From NCBI GenBank assembly GCA_021464245.1, contig JADCRB010000030.1:3364213-3428212 (forward strand): a stretch of DNA of 64,000 nucleotides. Direction: 5' to 3'. Below the pieces are notes generated by a model, which made no database searches, was not told the origin of the DNA, and saw nothing but the letters and a program-made list of their open reading frames with translations. The position numbers were made by a program, and so were the translations under genes. Position 1 is the stretch's first letter, and each line of letters begins with the position of its first letter. Shown here one piece after another: positions 1 to 12,557 of this stretch. This DNA is from Carallia brachiata (taxonomy: Eukaryota > Streptophyta > Magnoliopsida > Malpighiales > Rhizophoraceae).

Positions 1-99
1 ACATTAAATTCTCATGATTGATTACCTCCTTGGCTTTAGGGATCACGTTAACTTCCTAGGTGGACACCTTAGCCATTGCCTTATCATTTGCCAAAAACA

Positions 100-890
100 A
101 AATCTATTAGAGTTTGAACTATCCTCCGTCCTAGCATACTTCTTCTCCAAAAATCTAGGAGGTTTCAGCCTACGTGTGACCACCATCTATGGACCAAAAC
201 TGACTGAATCTGAGACTAATCTTCCTCTTAATCAGTTGCAATAGCCATATCTGAAGAATTATTTTGCATTGAATAGTCTTCCCTCTCTTCTGGCGAAGTT
301 TTACCCTTCCGATGGTCTGCTTTATGCTAACTTTTTGGGACATAAGAGTAAGCAGTAGCAACGTGCCTAAATTTCTCACACGACAAGCATATTGCTACAG
401 ACTCTCATATTCCACTCGTTGGCAATGACCATTAGTCCAAAACTTAAGAATAATTGGCTTCCGAAGGTTAAGCTCAATACAGACCTGGGCAAACCTTCCT
501 CTGGTAGCAAACATCATATTGTGATCAATTTTGACGGGTTTCCCAAAACACGATGTAATAGCCCTGAACACATCATCATTATAGAACATGACAGATAATT
601 CAAGAAACTGAACCCAAACCAAAGTAGATTCTATTGGTGCATTATATGGAACAAACGTCAGATCCCATCGACTAACAATGAGATAATGATCTTGAATAAC
701 CCAAAGACCACTATTGGTAACTTTATTCAAATCCTTATCTCGATTGAATTTGGCGAGGAAGTAACCATATCCCAATTCCAAAAGATCCATACCTCCAGCC
801 TGCTTCCAAATCTGTTCTAGCTTCTTCAATAAAAACTAATACCCAACCACCTTGCCCAAAATTTTTAATGATGAGAGTCTTACACCATGG
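100..890 (-). pseudogene. LINE ORF1 relic (DUF4283 plus zinc knuckle)
   Basis: Read on the minus strand, about 829 down to 395 encodes a DUF4283 domain (residues such as LEQIWKQAGGMDLLELGYGY and RFAQVCIELNLRKPI), the N-terminal domain of plant non-LTR retrotransposon ORF1. It is broken. A TAG stop at 836-838 interrupts the reading upstream (LGKVVGY-stop-FLLKK). The expected zinc knuckle follows only in another frame near 345-400 (CLSCEKFRHVATAY), with the last cysteine replaced by tyrosine. Downstream the usual FGPWMVV motif reads FGP-stop-MVV near 180-192. No reverse transcriptase is visible before the window begins. Family assignment is confident; exact limits are not. Confidence 0.75.
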
Positions 891-1995
891 CTAACTAAGT
901 GAATCCATTAGACCATTATCAACCATAACCAATAGGAGAAGTGGGTTGCCATCCTTAAAATCAATGACGATCTTCTTTGTCGCGAGATAGTCTTCCCTAA
1001 ATGTACTAAGAAACTGGTTCCTATTCAAATAACTTCTCTCTAAAAGATGGCTTTTGGGTATTTCCCACACCAACCTCTGAGAGTGCACCATCACCATTCA
1101 TGTCTAACATGTCATGCTTAGGCAAAGGATCAGGGGATCTGGATGTCTTGGTGATGGGCAAGCACTAGGGCTCAGGACTTCAGAGCATTTTTCCTACCTT
1201 CTCCCATGTTATGGCTCTACTTCTACTCATACATATATATATATGCATACATATGACATCTTTCATTTATGGGTAATTTACATTTTATGGTTTAGAGTAT
1301 ATTTACATTTTGCATCAAATAATTTTAAAAATTAACAAAAAATACTATCTGACTGACCATCGTTAGTCAAAAAAGGTAGATATTGTGAAAAGACGTTTGT
1401 GCCTTTTTATATTAATAGAATTAAAAACACTGAAACCCTATCATTTTTATTTTGTGTTACGAAGCTTGCTCCCTACCTCTAAACTCTCTCTCCCCTCTTT
1501 GAACTCTTACTTGAATCTTTGCTTTCCCTCATATTTTTTGGTCATTTGCACTTAAGATTATTAAAGATTTATAGGTTTTTTCATTTTGTGTCGTTTGCTT
1601 CTCCTACCATTTTTTGGCCTTTGGTTTTGTGCCCTCTCATAAGGTGTTAGATTGAATACAATGATACTTCAAGTGGCACAATAGTGAAATTTTTGTTTGA
1701 TCACGATGAAAGGATATTTTGTGCAGTTCAAATTAATTATGACATTTTTATAATAAAAATTAACTTTGATAATGGTAATTTAATGGACAATATTTTTTGA
1801 TATCACACTTATTACTTACAATATTTTTTTATTAATTTTAAAAATCATTGATATAAAATATAACTATACTATAAATTCATAGTATAAAATATAAATTATC
1901 TTTTACTTTAGACATATCTTGTAATTATAACTATTAATTAATAATAATAGGTGATAAACAAAAGTTATATAATAATTAATATTTTATGATGGAAA

Positions 1996-2070
<75 letters not shown>

Positions 2071-2100
2071 TTTGTCAGATTAGGGTTTTGTTATTTTGGG
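830..2100. other. spacer, no gene seen
   Basis: Between the LINE relic and the RBR gene I see A+T-rich DNA with no supported coding region. A 68-codon minus-strand reading at 891-1097 may be further LINE debris but has no motif I recognise. Confidence 0.5.
1999..2069. repeat. compound (TA)n-(GA)n microsatellite
   Basis: About 19 TA units run directly into about 15 GA units. It lies some 680 bp before the RBR ligase start codon, in its probable promoter or 5' untranslated region. Confidence 0.95.
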
Positions 2101-2748
2101 AATATTTTATTTTAGGTGCCTTTCTAATGGGACTCGTCAGATATGGAAGCTTGTGTCTGAACACAGATAAGGCCTTATAACTACCACCACCACCGTCATC
2201 GTCATCAACGACAACATGGTATAGTAATGGCATGGAAGCTTCACTTTCTTCCTGTCTTTCACTTGATTCCATAACCTGTATATTTTTCTTCTTCTTCTTC
2301 TTTTAATTATTTTTTTTTCTTTTTTGAATTTCTATTTTGGTGTCCTTGATTGGCGGTGTGTGCTAGATTTATAATTTGATTCAAGAATCAATCTAAGCCC
2401 CTTCCTCATATCAAATATCATTCTTTTTATCATGCATAATCTTCTTCGCTAATTTTTTAATTTTAATTTTTAGGGGAAAAGTGCATGATGCTTCAATCTG
2501 AATTCTTGGGTCTTACTCTTTTGGACATGGGATCTCGATTAAAACTGTACTGTTGTTGGGACATAGTCGCGGGATTGCCTCAGCCATAATTGATGGCGGT
2601 AGCTGGGAGTTTCTGATTTGCTTGTTTCTGGGTTTTGCTTAGAATTTCATTTGAATCACACCTCGTATTCGATTATTAGATACATATACATATTTATATA
2701 TTCCCGAGCGACCATTCGTCTAGGATTATAGAGGAGGCGAACTTAAAG

Positions 2749-5682
2749 ATGGCAGTGAAAGAGGTTGTTGATGATGTTTCTCCGGTTGATCTAACTGGGG
2801 AAGCAAGATTAGAAGAAGATGATGGTGATGAGTTTCGCAGTTGTTGTGAAGACGAAGATGCATGGAATGATACCGAAGAAACAGCCAAGGACGAGGAGAT
2901 TGAGGAAGATCTTGATGAGTTTTCAGTGAGGATGTTCTTCAAGGGCACGTCAATAGCTCTTGCTGGGGACTCTGGTTCTGGGATCTCCGGGATTGGTGTT
3001 GTCATGGAAAGAAGAGCGAATCTTCCTGTCATTCAGGTGCAAAAGAAGCTTGAGTTCTATGTGGAGGGACCTGTTGCTGACTATTTGGCTCTTTTGGAGG
3101 GTCTGGCCGAGGCTATGCACAACAAAATCTGCCGAGTGTATGCTTTCACTGACTCTGACTTGTTATATGACCAGGTGAGCTTTACATTTTACTCTTTTAT
3201 TTTATTTTATTTTATTTTTTATTTTTTTTGTTAACCTAGAGTCCTAGACACCATTAGAAAGAATTAAGTCTATGTAATCAAATGAGAATTTGAGGCGTCG
3301 GTTTAATGGCACAATCATGTCCCAGCTTTTTCACTCTTTTGTGTTATGTTTGATTCTTTACTGAAATGACCATAAACAGCTGTGGTAACATATGTGGAAC
3401 AAGGAAGTGAAAGACCCTAGTGAGAGAGGGTCTATTTGGGGAACAATCTTACTATTCCCAATTGAAGCCGTTGCTTCATTTGGAATTTTTATTCATTTCT
3501 GTTATTCAACCTCACCCTTTTTTTTCTATATAACATAAGTTGTATTGTAGACAATTTGTTCATACTTCTTAAGTGGCTCTTGTAATGTGAACTTTTGACA
3601 GATAACACACGAGGAGAAACTTGAGATTCCGCTTTTTGTAGCACTGAGGCAGAGGATCGTTGAACATTCCAGTAATCTAGATACTTTTATCCTAAGAGTT
3701 GTTCCCAGCGATAATCTTGTCAAGCCATTGCGATTAGCTCAAATAGCTGTTGGCATTATCTATTTTTGCTCTGATGGAGATAAATCGCTTGACAACTGTT
3801 CTATTTGTTGCGAGGATACATTGCAGTCTATGATGATTACAATGAAATGCTCCCACAAATTCTGTTCACGTTGTATGAAAACCTATGTTGAGGGGAAGGT
3901 CGCTTCATCTCAAGTACCAATAAGATGCCCTCAATTGGGATGCAAATATTGCATCTCCATTCCTGAATGTGGATCCTTTCTTCCTCTTGCATCGTATGAA
4001 TCTCTAGAGAAGGCCTTTGCAGAAGCTGATGTTCTTCACTCAAATAGTATTTATTGTCCTTATCCAAATTGTTCTGCCCTGCTTGATCTCCAGGAATGTG
4101 TGTTAATTACAGCTAGTTCGTCAAGTCAATCCAGTAATAATTGTGTTGAGTGTCCAGTTTGTCAAAGGACTGTTTGTGTTGATTGCTGTGTTCCTTGGCA
4201 TTCTTCAATGAGCTGTGAAGAGTACCTGAACCTCCCATTGGAAGACAGGGATGCTACAGACATTACCCTGCATCATTTGGCACGAAATAAAAGGTGGAGG
4301 CGTTGCCAACAGTGCCGTAGGATGATTGAGCTCACACAAGGCTGCTACCACATGACTTGCTGGTAAGATATGTCTGTCACTTCATTTCGGCTTTTTCTTC
4401 TTCTTCTTTTTTCCATAATTTGAGTTTTTTCTTCCCTTATTGTTTCTACATGTTTTTTTCGAAGCTTACAAATATCCCTCTTGTTTTATTAAAAGACTGG
4501 GACTATTAAGTTAATTCTATCCTTTTTTTGTGAGAGATTTTTTTACTAAACATATGAAAGTTCAGCATCTTAAAAAATTTGATGCCTCTTATAAATGCCA
4601 GTTTTTCATCACATGATCTGATATCTTTCAAAGGATATGCAGAAACTGTATTTTTCTTCTCTTATTTGTCCATCATGGATGGTTCATATCTTTTCTCTCA
4701 TAAATGCTCTGTCCATCATGCCTTTTGAATTAGTTGTTTTTCATTTTACATGACTTGTCTGTCTCTTAAGCAATATCCTTGTTCTTATTGTCATTTTTTG
4801 GAGGAAAAACTTGAGAAAGAGCTTGTCCAGATAATATTTTCAATATCATCTACAACTAGCAGGAGAAACAACTGGTTCAATCTATGTTATGTGTCCTGTT
4901 TGGTGTTGGAAACCTGGGATTGGTAAAGCCTGAACTTTCTATGATCTGGAAAATACTGGCCTGGCCATTAATTTTTTTGCTAAAAAAGCTGAGGCATTGA
5001 TCGCTTTCATCATTTAGATTGAGTTATGTATCTGTCTGTGCGTAGCGCACATATACAGTCACCATCACATTTCACTTCTTGCAGACTCTTTCTACTCTTA
5101 TACGGATGTATATAATAACGAGGGTGGTCTAATACCATATGAAGCTATTTTGAATTAACATAATCATTACTTGTTGGCTTCTTCATTTTGTAGATGAATT
5201 TTCTTGCGTATAGCTAGCAGTATATTTGTCTTGGTTTGCGTTTCACTTGTCGTAGCATGGTATTGAAATCACTAAAGTGACATTTGCTTCTTTCTACCAG
5301 GTGCGGGCATGAATTCTGTTATTCTTGTGGTTCTGAATACATAGATGGGCAACAGACCTGTCAATGTGCATTCTGGGATGAAGACAACTCCGATGGTTTG
5401 GTCGGTCAGTCTGTCCAAGAATCAGAACAATGGCCATGGGAAACTTTTAATTCACTGCCTCTCCTCATGGATGCATACTCAGACCAGGAGAAGTCACAGC
5501 TGGCACTGATACAAAGATTCCTTGCTGGGGGATTCAGTTTAAGTGATCATAACCCTAGCCAATCCCCACCTCACTGTACAGAATCCTATGTAGATGCAAT
5601 GAAGGATCTTCATCAGCTTCCCTGGCTTGAGAGGTTTGTCTCTGTAATTAGTGACAACTACTATGAAGATTATATTCAATGA
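2749..5682 (+). CDS. RBR-type E3 ubiquitin ligase with N-terminal RNase H-like region
   Basis: Three exons: 2749-3174, 3602-4362 and 5301-5682, all GT-AG, giving 522 residues. Exon 1 holds an acidic N terminus and an RNase H-like (RVT_3) region (GDSGSGISGIGVVME, FTDSDLLYDQ). Exon 2 carries RING1 (CSIC...CSHKFCSRC...CPQLGC), the IBR domain (CPYPNC...CPVC...CCVPWH) and the start of RING2 (RCQQCRRMIELTQGCYHMTC); exon 3 completes it (CGHEFCYSC). The cysteine of the CYHMTCWCGHEFC block is the expected acceptor of ubiquitin from an E2 enzyme. In this family ubiquitin passes through a RING2 cysteine thioester to substrate. The RNase H-like region is typical of one plant RBR subgroup and is probably not a nuclease. 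All zinc ligands I can check are present, so the gene looks intact. Substrates are unknown. Confidence 0.92.
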
Positions 5683-6519
5683 ATCTAATATAGAATTTTA
5701 GGGAAAAGGTTTATTATTGTGATCGCAATAATCCTGAAGAGGTGGTAACAGGTGTCCTGCCACTCTATTTGTTCCTTTGACATAGGTGTGCAGAAAGTTG
5801 GGTCTTTCTTTCCCTTTTAGTTCTGTATTGCTGGGCTACATGAGACCTGGAATGCCCTGAGTTACTGCCCAGTGATTGCTTTCTTCTTGAAAGGAAAAAC
5901 AAAAAAAAAGGAACCAATATTAATTTACGACAGAAATTTGTAACATGTAACAAAGTTCTCCTTCACATCTCCCCCCTTCCTCCCTTCTCCATGGCATCTA
6001 GTATAAAACCCTCGTATTCTAGTTTGAAGTCAAATAAGTTTTTTTTTTTTTTCTCCGTAAGCTTTGTATCTGAAAAGCACGGACATACGCTTGTTATGCG
6101 TTGGCAGTGGACCTTTTCCGTTAAGAGCATTGCTAATCTGGGGTTTTTTTTTTTTTTAAAAAAAATGTTTTTTTCCTGTCACTAGAAGCAGAGATCGTAG
6201 CAACTCTTTCTTGTTTGAGTATGTGAAAATGTATAGGTTCATTGCTTATATAAAAGACCAGTGTGGTCTGAAATTGGCATGGGATAGGATTAGGGAGTTT
6301 ATCGTTTGGTTTGGTTTGTGTGGAGATGATTCTGTTGTACTGCTGCGCTGCAAAGCATAAACAAACAGAGGCGTGCCCACTATGCATCACACTAGTACTA
6401 TAATAATCTGGTCTCGGCCTGTCGTGAGTTGCAATGTAAATTAAGCCTTGGAAGTCAATTAAATTGTCTCACATTCCTCGCGATGCGTGGTAACGGAGTC
6501 GCGGATTGGTTGTCTTAAC
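5683..6519. other. 3' region of RBR gene and spacer
   Basis: Probable 3' untranslated sequence followed by spacer with T-rich homopolymers. No gene seen. Confidence 0.5.
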
Positions 6520-7000
6520 CACTGTTGTCAGAACCGGACCGGACCGGCTGGTCGGACCGGTTGAACCGGGGACCGGCCTGTGGTCCGGGCCGGTTTTGGT
6601 AAAATTTCGAAGGGTGACTCGGACCGGTCAAAACCGGAAAAAACCGGTCAAGAACCGGTCAAAACCGGTAAAAACCGGTGAAAACTGGACCGATTGGACC
6701 GGTCCAATAAAATTAAAAATTTCATAAATTACAATTTGACCCTAAATGTTATTTAAATTATAATTTAAGCATTAACTTTAATTTAAAAGTTCAATTTAGT
6801 CTTGAATTTATTAAAAATTTCAATTTCATCCTTAAAATTAGAAAAATTAATATTTAATCACTATTTATAAATATTATTTTTATAATTATTTTTATACACA
6901 TATATATTATTAAATACCGGTTCAAATACCGGTTCAACCGGTTGAACCTTGATCCACTAATGTTTTCGGTTCGATGACCGGTCCGGTTTTGACAACCTTA
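6520..7000 (+). mobile_element. hAT-type MITE, copy 1 (481 bp)
   Basis: The element is flanked by the direct repeat gtcttaac (6512-6519 and 7001-7008), an 8-bp target duplication as expected for hAT transposons. Its ends, cactgttgtcagaaccgg and the reverse complement taaggttgtcaaaaccgg, match at 14 of 18 positions and fit the hAT terminal pattern (A at position 2, G at 5). Sub-terminal regions are dense in CCGGTT/AACCGG words; the core is A+T-rich and has no transposase, so the element is non-autonomous. A second copy lies at 12007-12485. Confidence 0.88.
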
Positions 7001-7008
7001 GTCTTAAC

Positions 7009-8120
7009 AAAGGCTTTATCTCTTTTCTCCGAAGATAAAAAAAAAAAAAAAAACAATGGCTTTATCTCTTTAATTGGATGAAGGGACTCGTGTCGCAGTG
7101 TTCTCTAATACTCCTCCTGGAGTTGATACGCTATTGGGGCAGGAAGGATCAGATTGGGGTAGCGTGGTCTAGGAGGTGTTGGTTGATGTCTTGTTAAGGT
7201 GCTTTCTGCTTCAAGTTTTTTTGTTTTTGGGTGACACCTTCCCTGTTGACCCCAAAAAACAAATTAACAAATTATATAATATATTATATTATAATATAAA
7301 AAAGGAAAACGTAATTTTACGTTGTCTATGCCTATTTATTATTCTAATTATTTTGAACATTAACACTTATTTAGTCTAACATAGTCATAATTGAACTCAA
7401 TTGCGTGGTCTCAGCATGTGGCTCTGCAGAAAAATGCAGTATGTATATATAATAAACTAATACATATATATATAATTTATACGGAGCTTTTGGTTATCAA
7501 CTATATTTGCGCGAGTGGCCAATCTAAAAATATTGGAGCGTCAAAAAAAAAAAAAAACAGAAAGAGATATAGACGTGGTTTCTGTAAGTGTATTTCATTG
7601 GTACGTACAACGTAGTACTTGATTGGTTGCGATTCTTGTTTTTATGATTGTAAAAAAAAAAAAAAAATTATTATTATTATTTCCACATATTTGATGATAG
7701 TGAGCTGAACTTTTAGTTTTGAGATCTAAGTTTGGACCCTTAGTTCAGGCATATATAATGGTATGTATGCATCTTATATATTCTTCATTTAACTGTGGGA
7801 AGACGAGACGAATTTGGTAGAAGTTTATTCTTTGCTCCACTGTCCGTGGTAGTGGTCATATTCTCTTTGGAAAAAAGTTTAGAGGTACCAGTATTCCTCT
7901 ATATTGCTTGTCATCACTTAGCTTGATTCCTCCTCAACCCTTAGATATCGCTCCTACATGCGTATGTTTATTCTTAAATGGTTTATTCTTTGCTATTTGA
8001 TTTCGCATTTTTGCTTTTCTGGTCGGTGTGCGTTGTCTCGACTCTCTAAGGGAGAGGGAGAACAGATTCTTGGGCAGAGCCAGAAGTTATTCTCTTCTTT
8101 TCCTTGTTTTCCTTTACACG
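7009..8120. other. spacer upstream of PP2-A9-like gene
   Basis: A+T-rich spacer with poly-A runs near 7037, 7542 and 7651. I see no gene. Confidence 0.5.
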
Positions 8121-8121
8121 C

Positions 8122-8131
8122 ACATATATAA
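8122..8131 (+). promoter_or_regulatory. TATA box of the PP2-A9-like gene
   Basis: The sequence catatataag lies about 130 bp before the start codon at 8262, giving a plausible leader of about 100 nt. It is assigned by position and consensus only. Confidence 0.5.
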
Positions 8132-8261
8132 GAGAAAAGGCTCAGTTGTGGTCTAACATACATATTCACAAGTCACTCCTAATTAAAGAAAGAAATTCTA
8201 GATAGAGGGGGGTGGGCGAGAGAGAGGGAGACAGGCTGACTCTGCTTTCTCTGAATTGAAG

Positions 8262-9813
8262 ATGCCATTTAACAAACCTCATCAACAAGCAGATCCGGAA
8301 GCAGTGGAAGATATCAAGGTTAGAAAATACATTACATACTGACAATGAATAGATCCTTTATAATTGATTAAAGAATAAATGTTGGTGGACCAGTGGTTTT
8401 TGTGTCGAATTATGTGCCGAATAAAACTGGAACTGTTATTTTTGAAACTAAAACTAATATTTTTGAATCAGTTGTTATTTTTATATTTTAAAAATATCAG
8501 TCGGTGTTTCAAAAATAACAGCTGCGGTTTCATTCGACACAAAATTTCAGGACAAAAGTTTCGGGATACCTAATTGCACTCTTGATTAAAGTAAACATTG
8601 CGAGAGTTCGCATATGATCTATTCATTTGCCGGTGCATTGGATTGCGTAATTGATGCTGAAATCAATGATGAAGTTACAATTTTCATAACATATGTGCAG
8701 GAATCGGGAGTGGTCAAAGGATGGAGGTTTAAGCCCAGGGGATTTGACATAGTATGGGGCGGTGATGAACGCTATTGGGTTGTACCACCAAAGTAAGACC
8801 CGAAATTTTTTTTATTTATTTTTTAATACATATATATACACATATTTACACACAAATAGTTAGATACTTGTTAATTCTATTCTTTTATTTTATAAGTAAA
8901 ACTAACTTATGATACAATATCATTCAAATATTATTTTTATTTTTTTCATTCAAATAGACCCAACTTATTGTGAAGTGTAAATGATACAATATCATTTAAA
9001 TATTATTTTTAATTTTTTATTTAAGTGAACTCAATTTATTGTACAGTGTAAAATTATAAATAAATTATACTTAATTTAAAAAAGAAATCAAAATAGAAAT
9101 CTCTTAAAGAGAATATGAAAAGATTTTGCAAGCAAGCAATTTCATTTATTTAAGGGAATATGAAACCGATTTTTGAGTGCTTGATTTTTTATCTGATTAA
9201 AATGAGAGGACAATTTTTTGAAATCACAATCATGCTTTTTACAATAAAATAAATAATGAAATGTAAGTCTTTTTGTTGTAAAATATTTTATAATTATTTT
9301 AAAAAATTATCCTCTCTTTTTTTTCGGACAATAATTCAAGTACTTAAAAATGATTTGTACTTTTTTTCTTAATTTGATTGGGTACGCAACGCAATGACGC
9401 ATGCATACTGCAGAGACAAGGTTGAACCGGCAGAACTAGTGCAGGTGTGTTGGCTGGAAGTGACGGCCTCGACAAAGGCGGACCTGTCTCCAGGCAAAGC
9501 CTACGAAATAAGCTTTAAGGTGTCAATGAGTCAGGGTGCGTTTGGTTGGAAAGACTGTCCTGTCTATATCTTGTACAAGGTTGGCAGGTCTGGAAGATAC
9601 AAGAGGAAACGGATTAGGCTGCCCAGCCCAGAGGACAATAATCCGCAGAATGTTCCTGACCCTGGGGATAGGCTCATCGTGGAGGTTCCCCAAGCCGCTG
9701 GAGATTCCAAGCTCTATTTTGGCTTGTACGAAGTCTGGACTGGCAAGTGGAAGGGTGGCTTGCGTATTTATGAGGCCATTGTCAAAGAGGTGGTTATCAA
9801 CAAAGGAAATTAA
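8262..9813 (+). CDS. phloem protein 2 (PP2-A9-like) lectin-domain protein
   Basis: Three exons: 8262-8318, 8701-8792 and 9414-9813, giving 182 residues. The third acceptor was chosen because only the AG at 9412-9413 keeps the frame (PPK-DKVEPAEL). Family signatures are FKPRGFDIVWGGDERYW, VCWLEVTA, GWKDCPVYI and the C-terminal LYFGLYEVWTGKWKGGLRI. PP2-type proteins carry a Nictaba-like lectin domain that binds N-acetylglucosamine oligomers or high-mannose glycans. Classical members sit in phloem sieve elements; short A-type members like this one have no signal peptide and are usually cytosolic or nuclear. The 19-residue first exon and short length resemble Arabidopsis PP2-A9. The gene looks intact, and a damaged relative lies 4 kb downstream. 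Confidence 0.9.
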
Positions 9814-10566
9814 TATACAAATACAGCAGTACCACTGGAAGAAATTAATAATCAATTACAATAAGATAATAGGCTTAGTTTGATGCATTAACTAATATTG
9901 AATATCAATTGAGCCTGGATTGGATATATGTATCACGTTGGATTGGAGTATTATTTTCAATATGGCGTGAAATAAATAAGAAATATTAATTGTTAGCCGC
10001 ATCTTTTTTTCTAATCAATTCTTCTACCTCAGTACCCTCTTAAATTCTTAATTTTGACTTTTTTTTTTTTAATTTTTATTTCGTGAGTATGAGTACTTCT
10101 TTTTCGGTCTTGACTATAAGTACTTTTATTATACAATTAATTCACATAGATGCACAGTCTCCCATGGGTGGAGCTGAAATTTTAGCCATAAGAAATTTGG
10201 GGGCGAATGTGGGCCCCGCCATATATAAAAGTCTCGGTTCATGCTGCAACCTATATTTGTACAGAGTTATTAATATTTTTAATTTTAAATTTTTAAATTT
10301 TTTTAAGTGTAAATTTTAAATTTTTTTAATATTTCATTTAAATTCTAAATCGTTTAATTTTTTACTAAATCATTCCCTATATTTATCAAAAGTAATCAAT
10401 CTATTAAAAATTAATTTTAACTTTACAAAAAATTATTTAAAAAAATATTAAATATATGAATTAAATATTTTTTCTATAAAAAAATATATGTTACTTATTT
10501 AATTCATATATTTATTGATTAAAAAAATATTTAATGTGTATATTTTGTTAATAAAAAAATATTTAA
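9814..10566. other. A+T-rich spacer
   Basis: Low-complexity A+T-rich sequence full of TTTAAA words. No gene seen. Confidence 0.5.
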
Positions 10567-11219
10567 TTCCTGTATTTAATTTTTTTAAATAATTTTTATT
10601 AATTTAAACTCATTTATTAATTGATTGACCACTTTTTGTAACTTAAAAGATTGATGTAGTATGAAATTAAAAAATTTAAAATTCAAATGAAATGTCAAAA
10701 ATTTAGAACTCAAATATAAAAATTTAAAAAATTTAAAATTTAAAATATTGTCCCTATTTGTATGTCCATCCATATTTTCCTTCCTTAAATCGTGTTGTCG
10801 TCGTGGGTTTCAACAAAGATTTTCGCGTGTAAGGACCGAAAAAAGAGAAAAATTTCACGTGAAAAAGCAGTGCAGGAAAATTATATTAGCAAGTTCCTGT
10901 ATTTAATTTTTTAAATGATTTTTATTAATTTAAACTCATTTATTAATTGATTGACCACTTTTTGTAATTTAAAAAATTAATGTAGTATGAAATTAAAAAA
11001 TTTAAAATTCAAATGAAATGTCAAAAAAATTTAGAATTTAAATATAAAAAATTTAAAAAATTTAAAATTAAAAATATTGATATCCCTATGTCCATCCATA
11101 TTTTCCTTCCTTAAATCGTGTTGTCGTCGTGGGTTTCAACAAAGATTTTCGCGTGTAAGGACCGAAAAAAGAGAAAAATTTCACGTGAAAAAGCAGTGCA
11201 GGAAAATTATATTAGCAAG
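10567..11219. repeat. tandem duplication, two copies of about 327 bp
   Basis: Copy 1 is 10567-10893 and copy 2 is 10894-11219, joined without a spacer. The last ~130 bp of each (from tgtccatccatattttcc to attagcaag) look identical; the A+T-rich first part differs by small substitutions and indels. It encodes nothing I recognise. Confidence 0.92.
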
Positions 11220-12006
11220 TACCGACCCAGATTAAGGTAAAGCATGATTTGTTTGATGGGCATCAATTAATAAAACGCGGAACATGATTGAAGAGAAGAC
11301 AAGGAGCGATCCGAGGCGTGCAGGTTCAGGGAGGGGAGACTAGGATGTCTACCCCTGCAAATACGCCCAAAACAGACCCCTTATTAGGAAAAAGAAGCAT
11401 AGCCATGATAATTAATTATGATTAGTTAGTTCATGTACAAGTCAATCATTTTAGGAGCATAGTGTTAGTATTTTTTCATGTGTTGTACTTGTGCATAGTA
11501 AAAAATCTGAAATTCAAATTGAAAACCTAATCACCATAAATAAATAATTAATTAGGTTTGACCTATTTTTATGCAGTGATATATTGTTCTAAGTTTTATT
11601 AACTTGGCCTCAACAAATATCTTAATTTGTACGCAAAAATAAATATATCTTAATTAGGCTCATCCATTTGCCAAAGTGGGCGAACTGTATAAATGGAGTG
11701 GGTTTCTCTTAGTCTTTTATTGTTTAAGATTGGAAATCTATACATTGATTAGAATTTTCATGGGGTTTCGGGTCAGGTGGCTTCACAGAAGGTGCGTATG
11801 GCAGGAAATGCTATGTTGTTGAAGAATTTCATCAAGCAGGAAACCCTTCCCACACATGGTCACATCTCACATTTTCTTAAATATAAATTAGTTAGCTCAA
11901 ATTAGAAAATATTAATGGTCCTTGCCTGTACTCGTTTTTTGTGTAGTCGCTATATTCTCGCATTTTATACATTTGTATATATTTATATTTTTATGTACGT
12001 GTATAT
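11220..12006. other. spacer
   Basis: No supported gene or repeat between the tandem duplication and the second hAT MITE. Confidence 0.45.
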
Positions 12007-12095
12007 TAAGGTTATAAAAATTAGACTGGTCATCGAATCAGAAATATTAATGGATCAATATTTAATTAGTTGAATCGATATTTGAATCGATAGTT

Positions 12096-12149
<54 letters not shown>

Positions 12150-12485
12150 TTAAAAAATAATATTTATAGATAGTGATTAAATATTAAATTTTTAATTTTA
12201 AAGATTAAATTGAAAATTTTAATCAAATTTAAAACTAAATTAAAATTTTTAGTTAAATTTAGAATTTAAATTATAATTTTAATAACATTTAGCGTTAAAT
12301 TATAATTTATAAATTTTTAGTTTATTTTGGACCGGTCCGATTTTCACCGATTATAACTGATTTTGATAAGTTCTTGACCAGTCCATCTACTTCCCAATTT
12401 TAAGGTTTAGCCTGAACTGGACCTAAGATTAGTTATCGATCCGACCAGTTGAACTGACCAGTTTAATCCAAATTTGTTAACACCG
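12007..12485 (-). mobile_element. hAT-type MITE, copy 2 (479 bp), inverted
   Basis: This is a diverged copy of 6520-7000 in the opposite orientation. Both flanks show gtgtatat (11999-12006 and 12486-12493), an 8-bp target duplication. The left end (taaggttataaaaattagac) corresponds to the reverse complement of the right end of copy 1, and the inner block around 12160-12300 matches copy 1 at about 6730-6890. Many CCGGTT words have decayed to forms such as CGATT. A (TA)n tract of about 22 units (12100-12144) has grown inside it. Confidence 0.85.
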
Positions 12486-12557
12486 GTGTATATGTAGACA
12501 TCAAAGTGGCAAATATCCTGCTTGTTTTTTTGGGAAAAGTTTTAGAGCTACACAAAT

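Noticed and set aside
2694..3032. 112-codon open frame opposite the RBR ligase exon 1
   Set aside because: It mirrors the acidic coding exon (Ser-rich as its complement) and has no family motif.
10567..11219. LTR pair of a retroelement
   Set aside because: The copies are directly adjacent, without interior, TG...CA ends or target duplication; a simple tandem duplication fits better.
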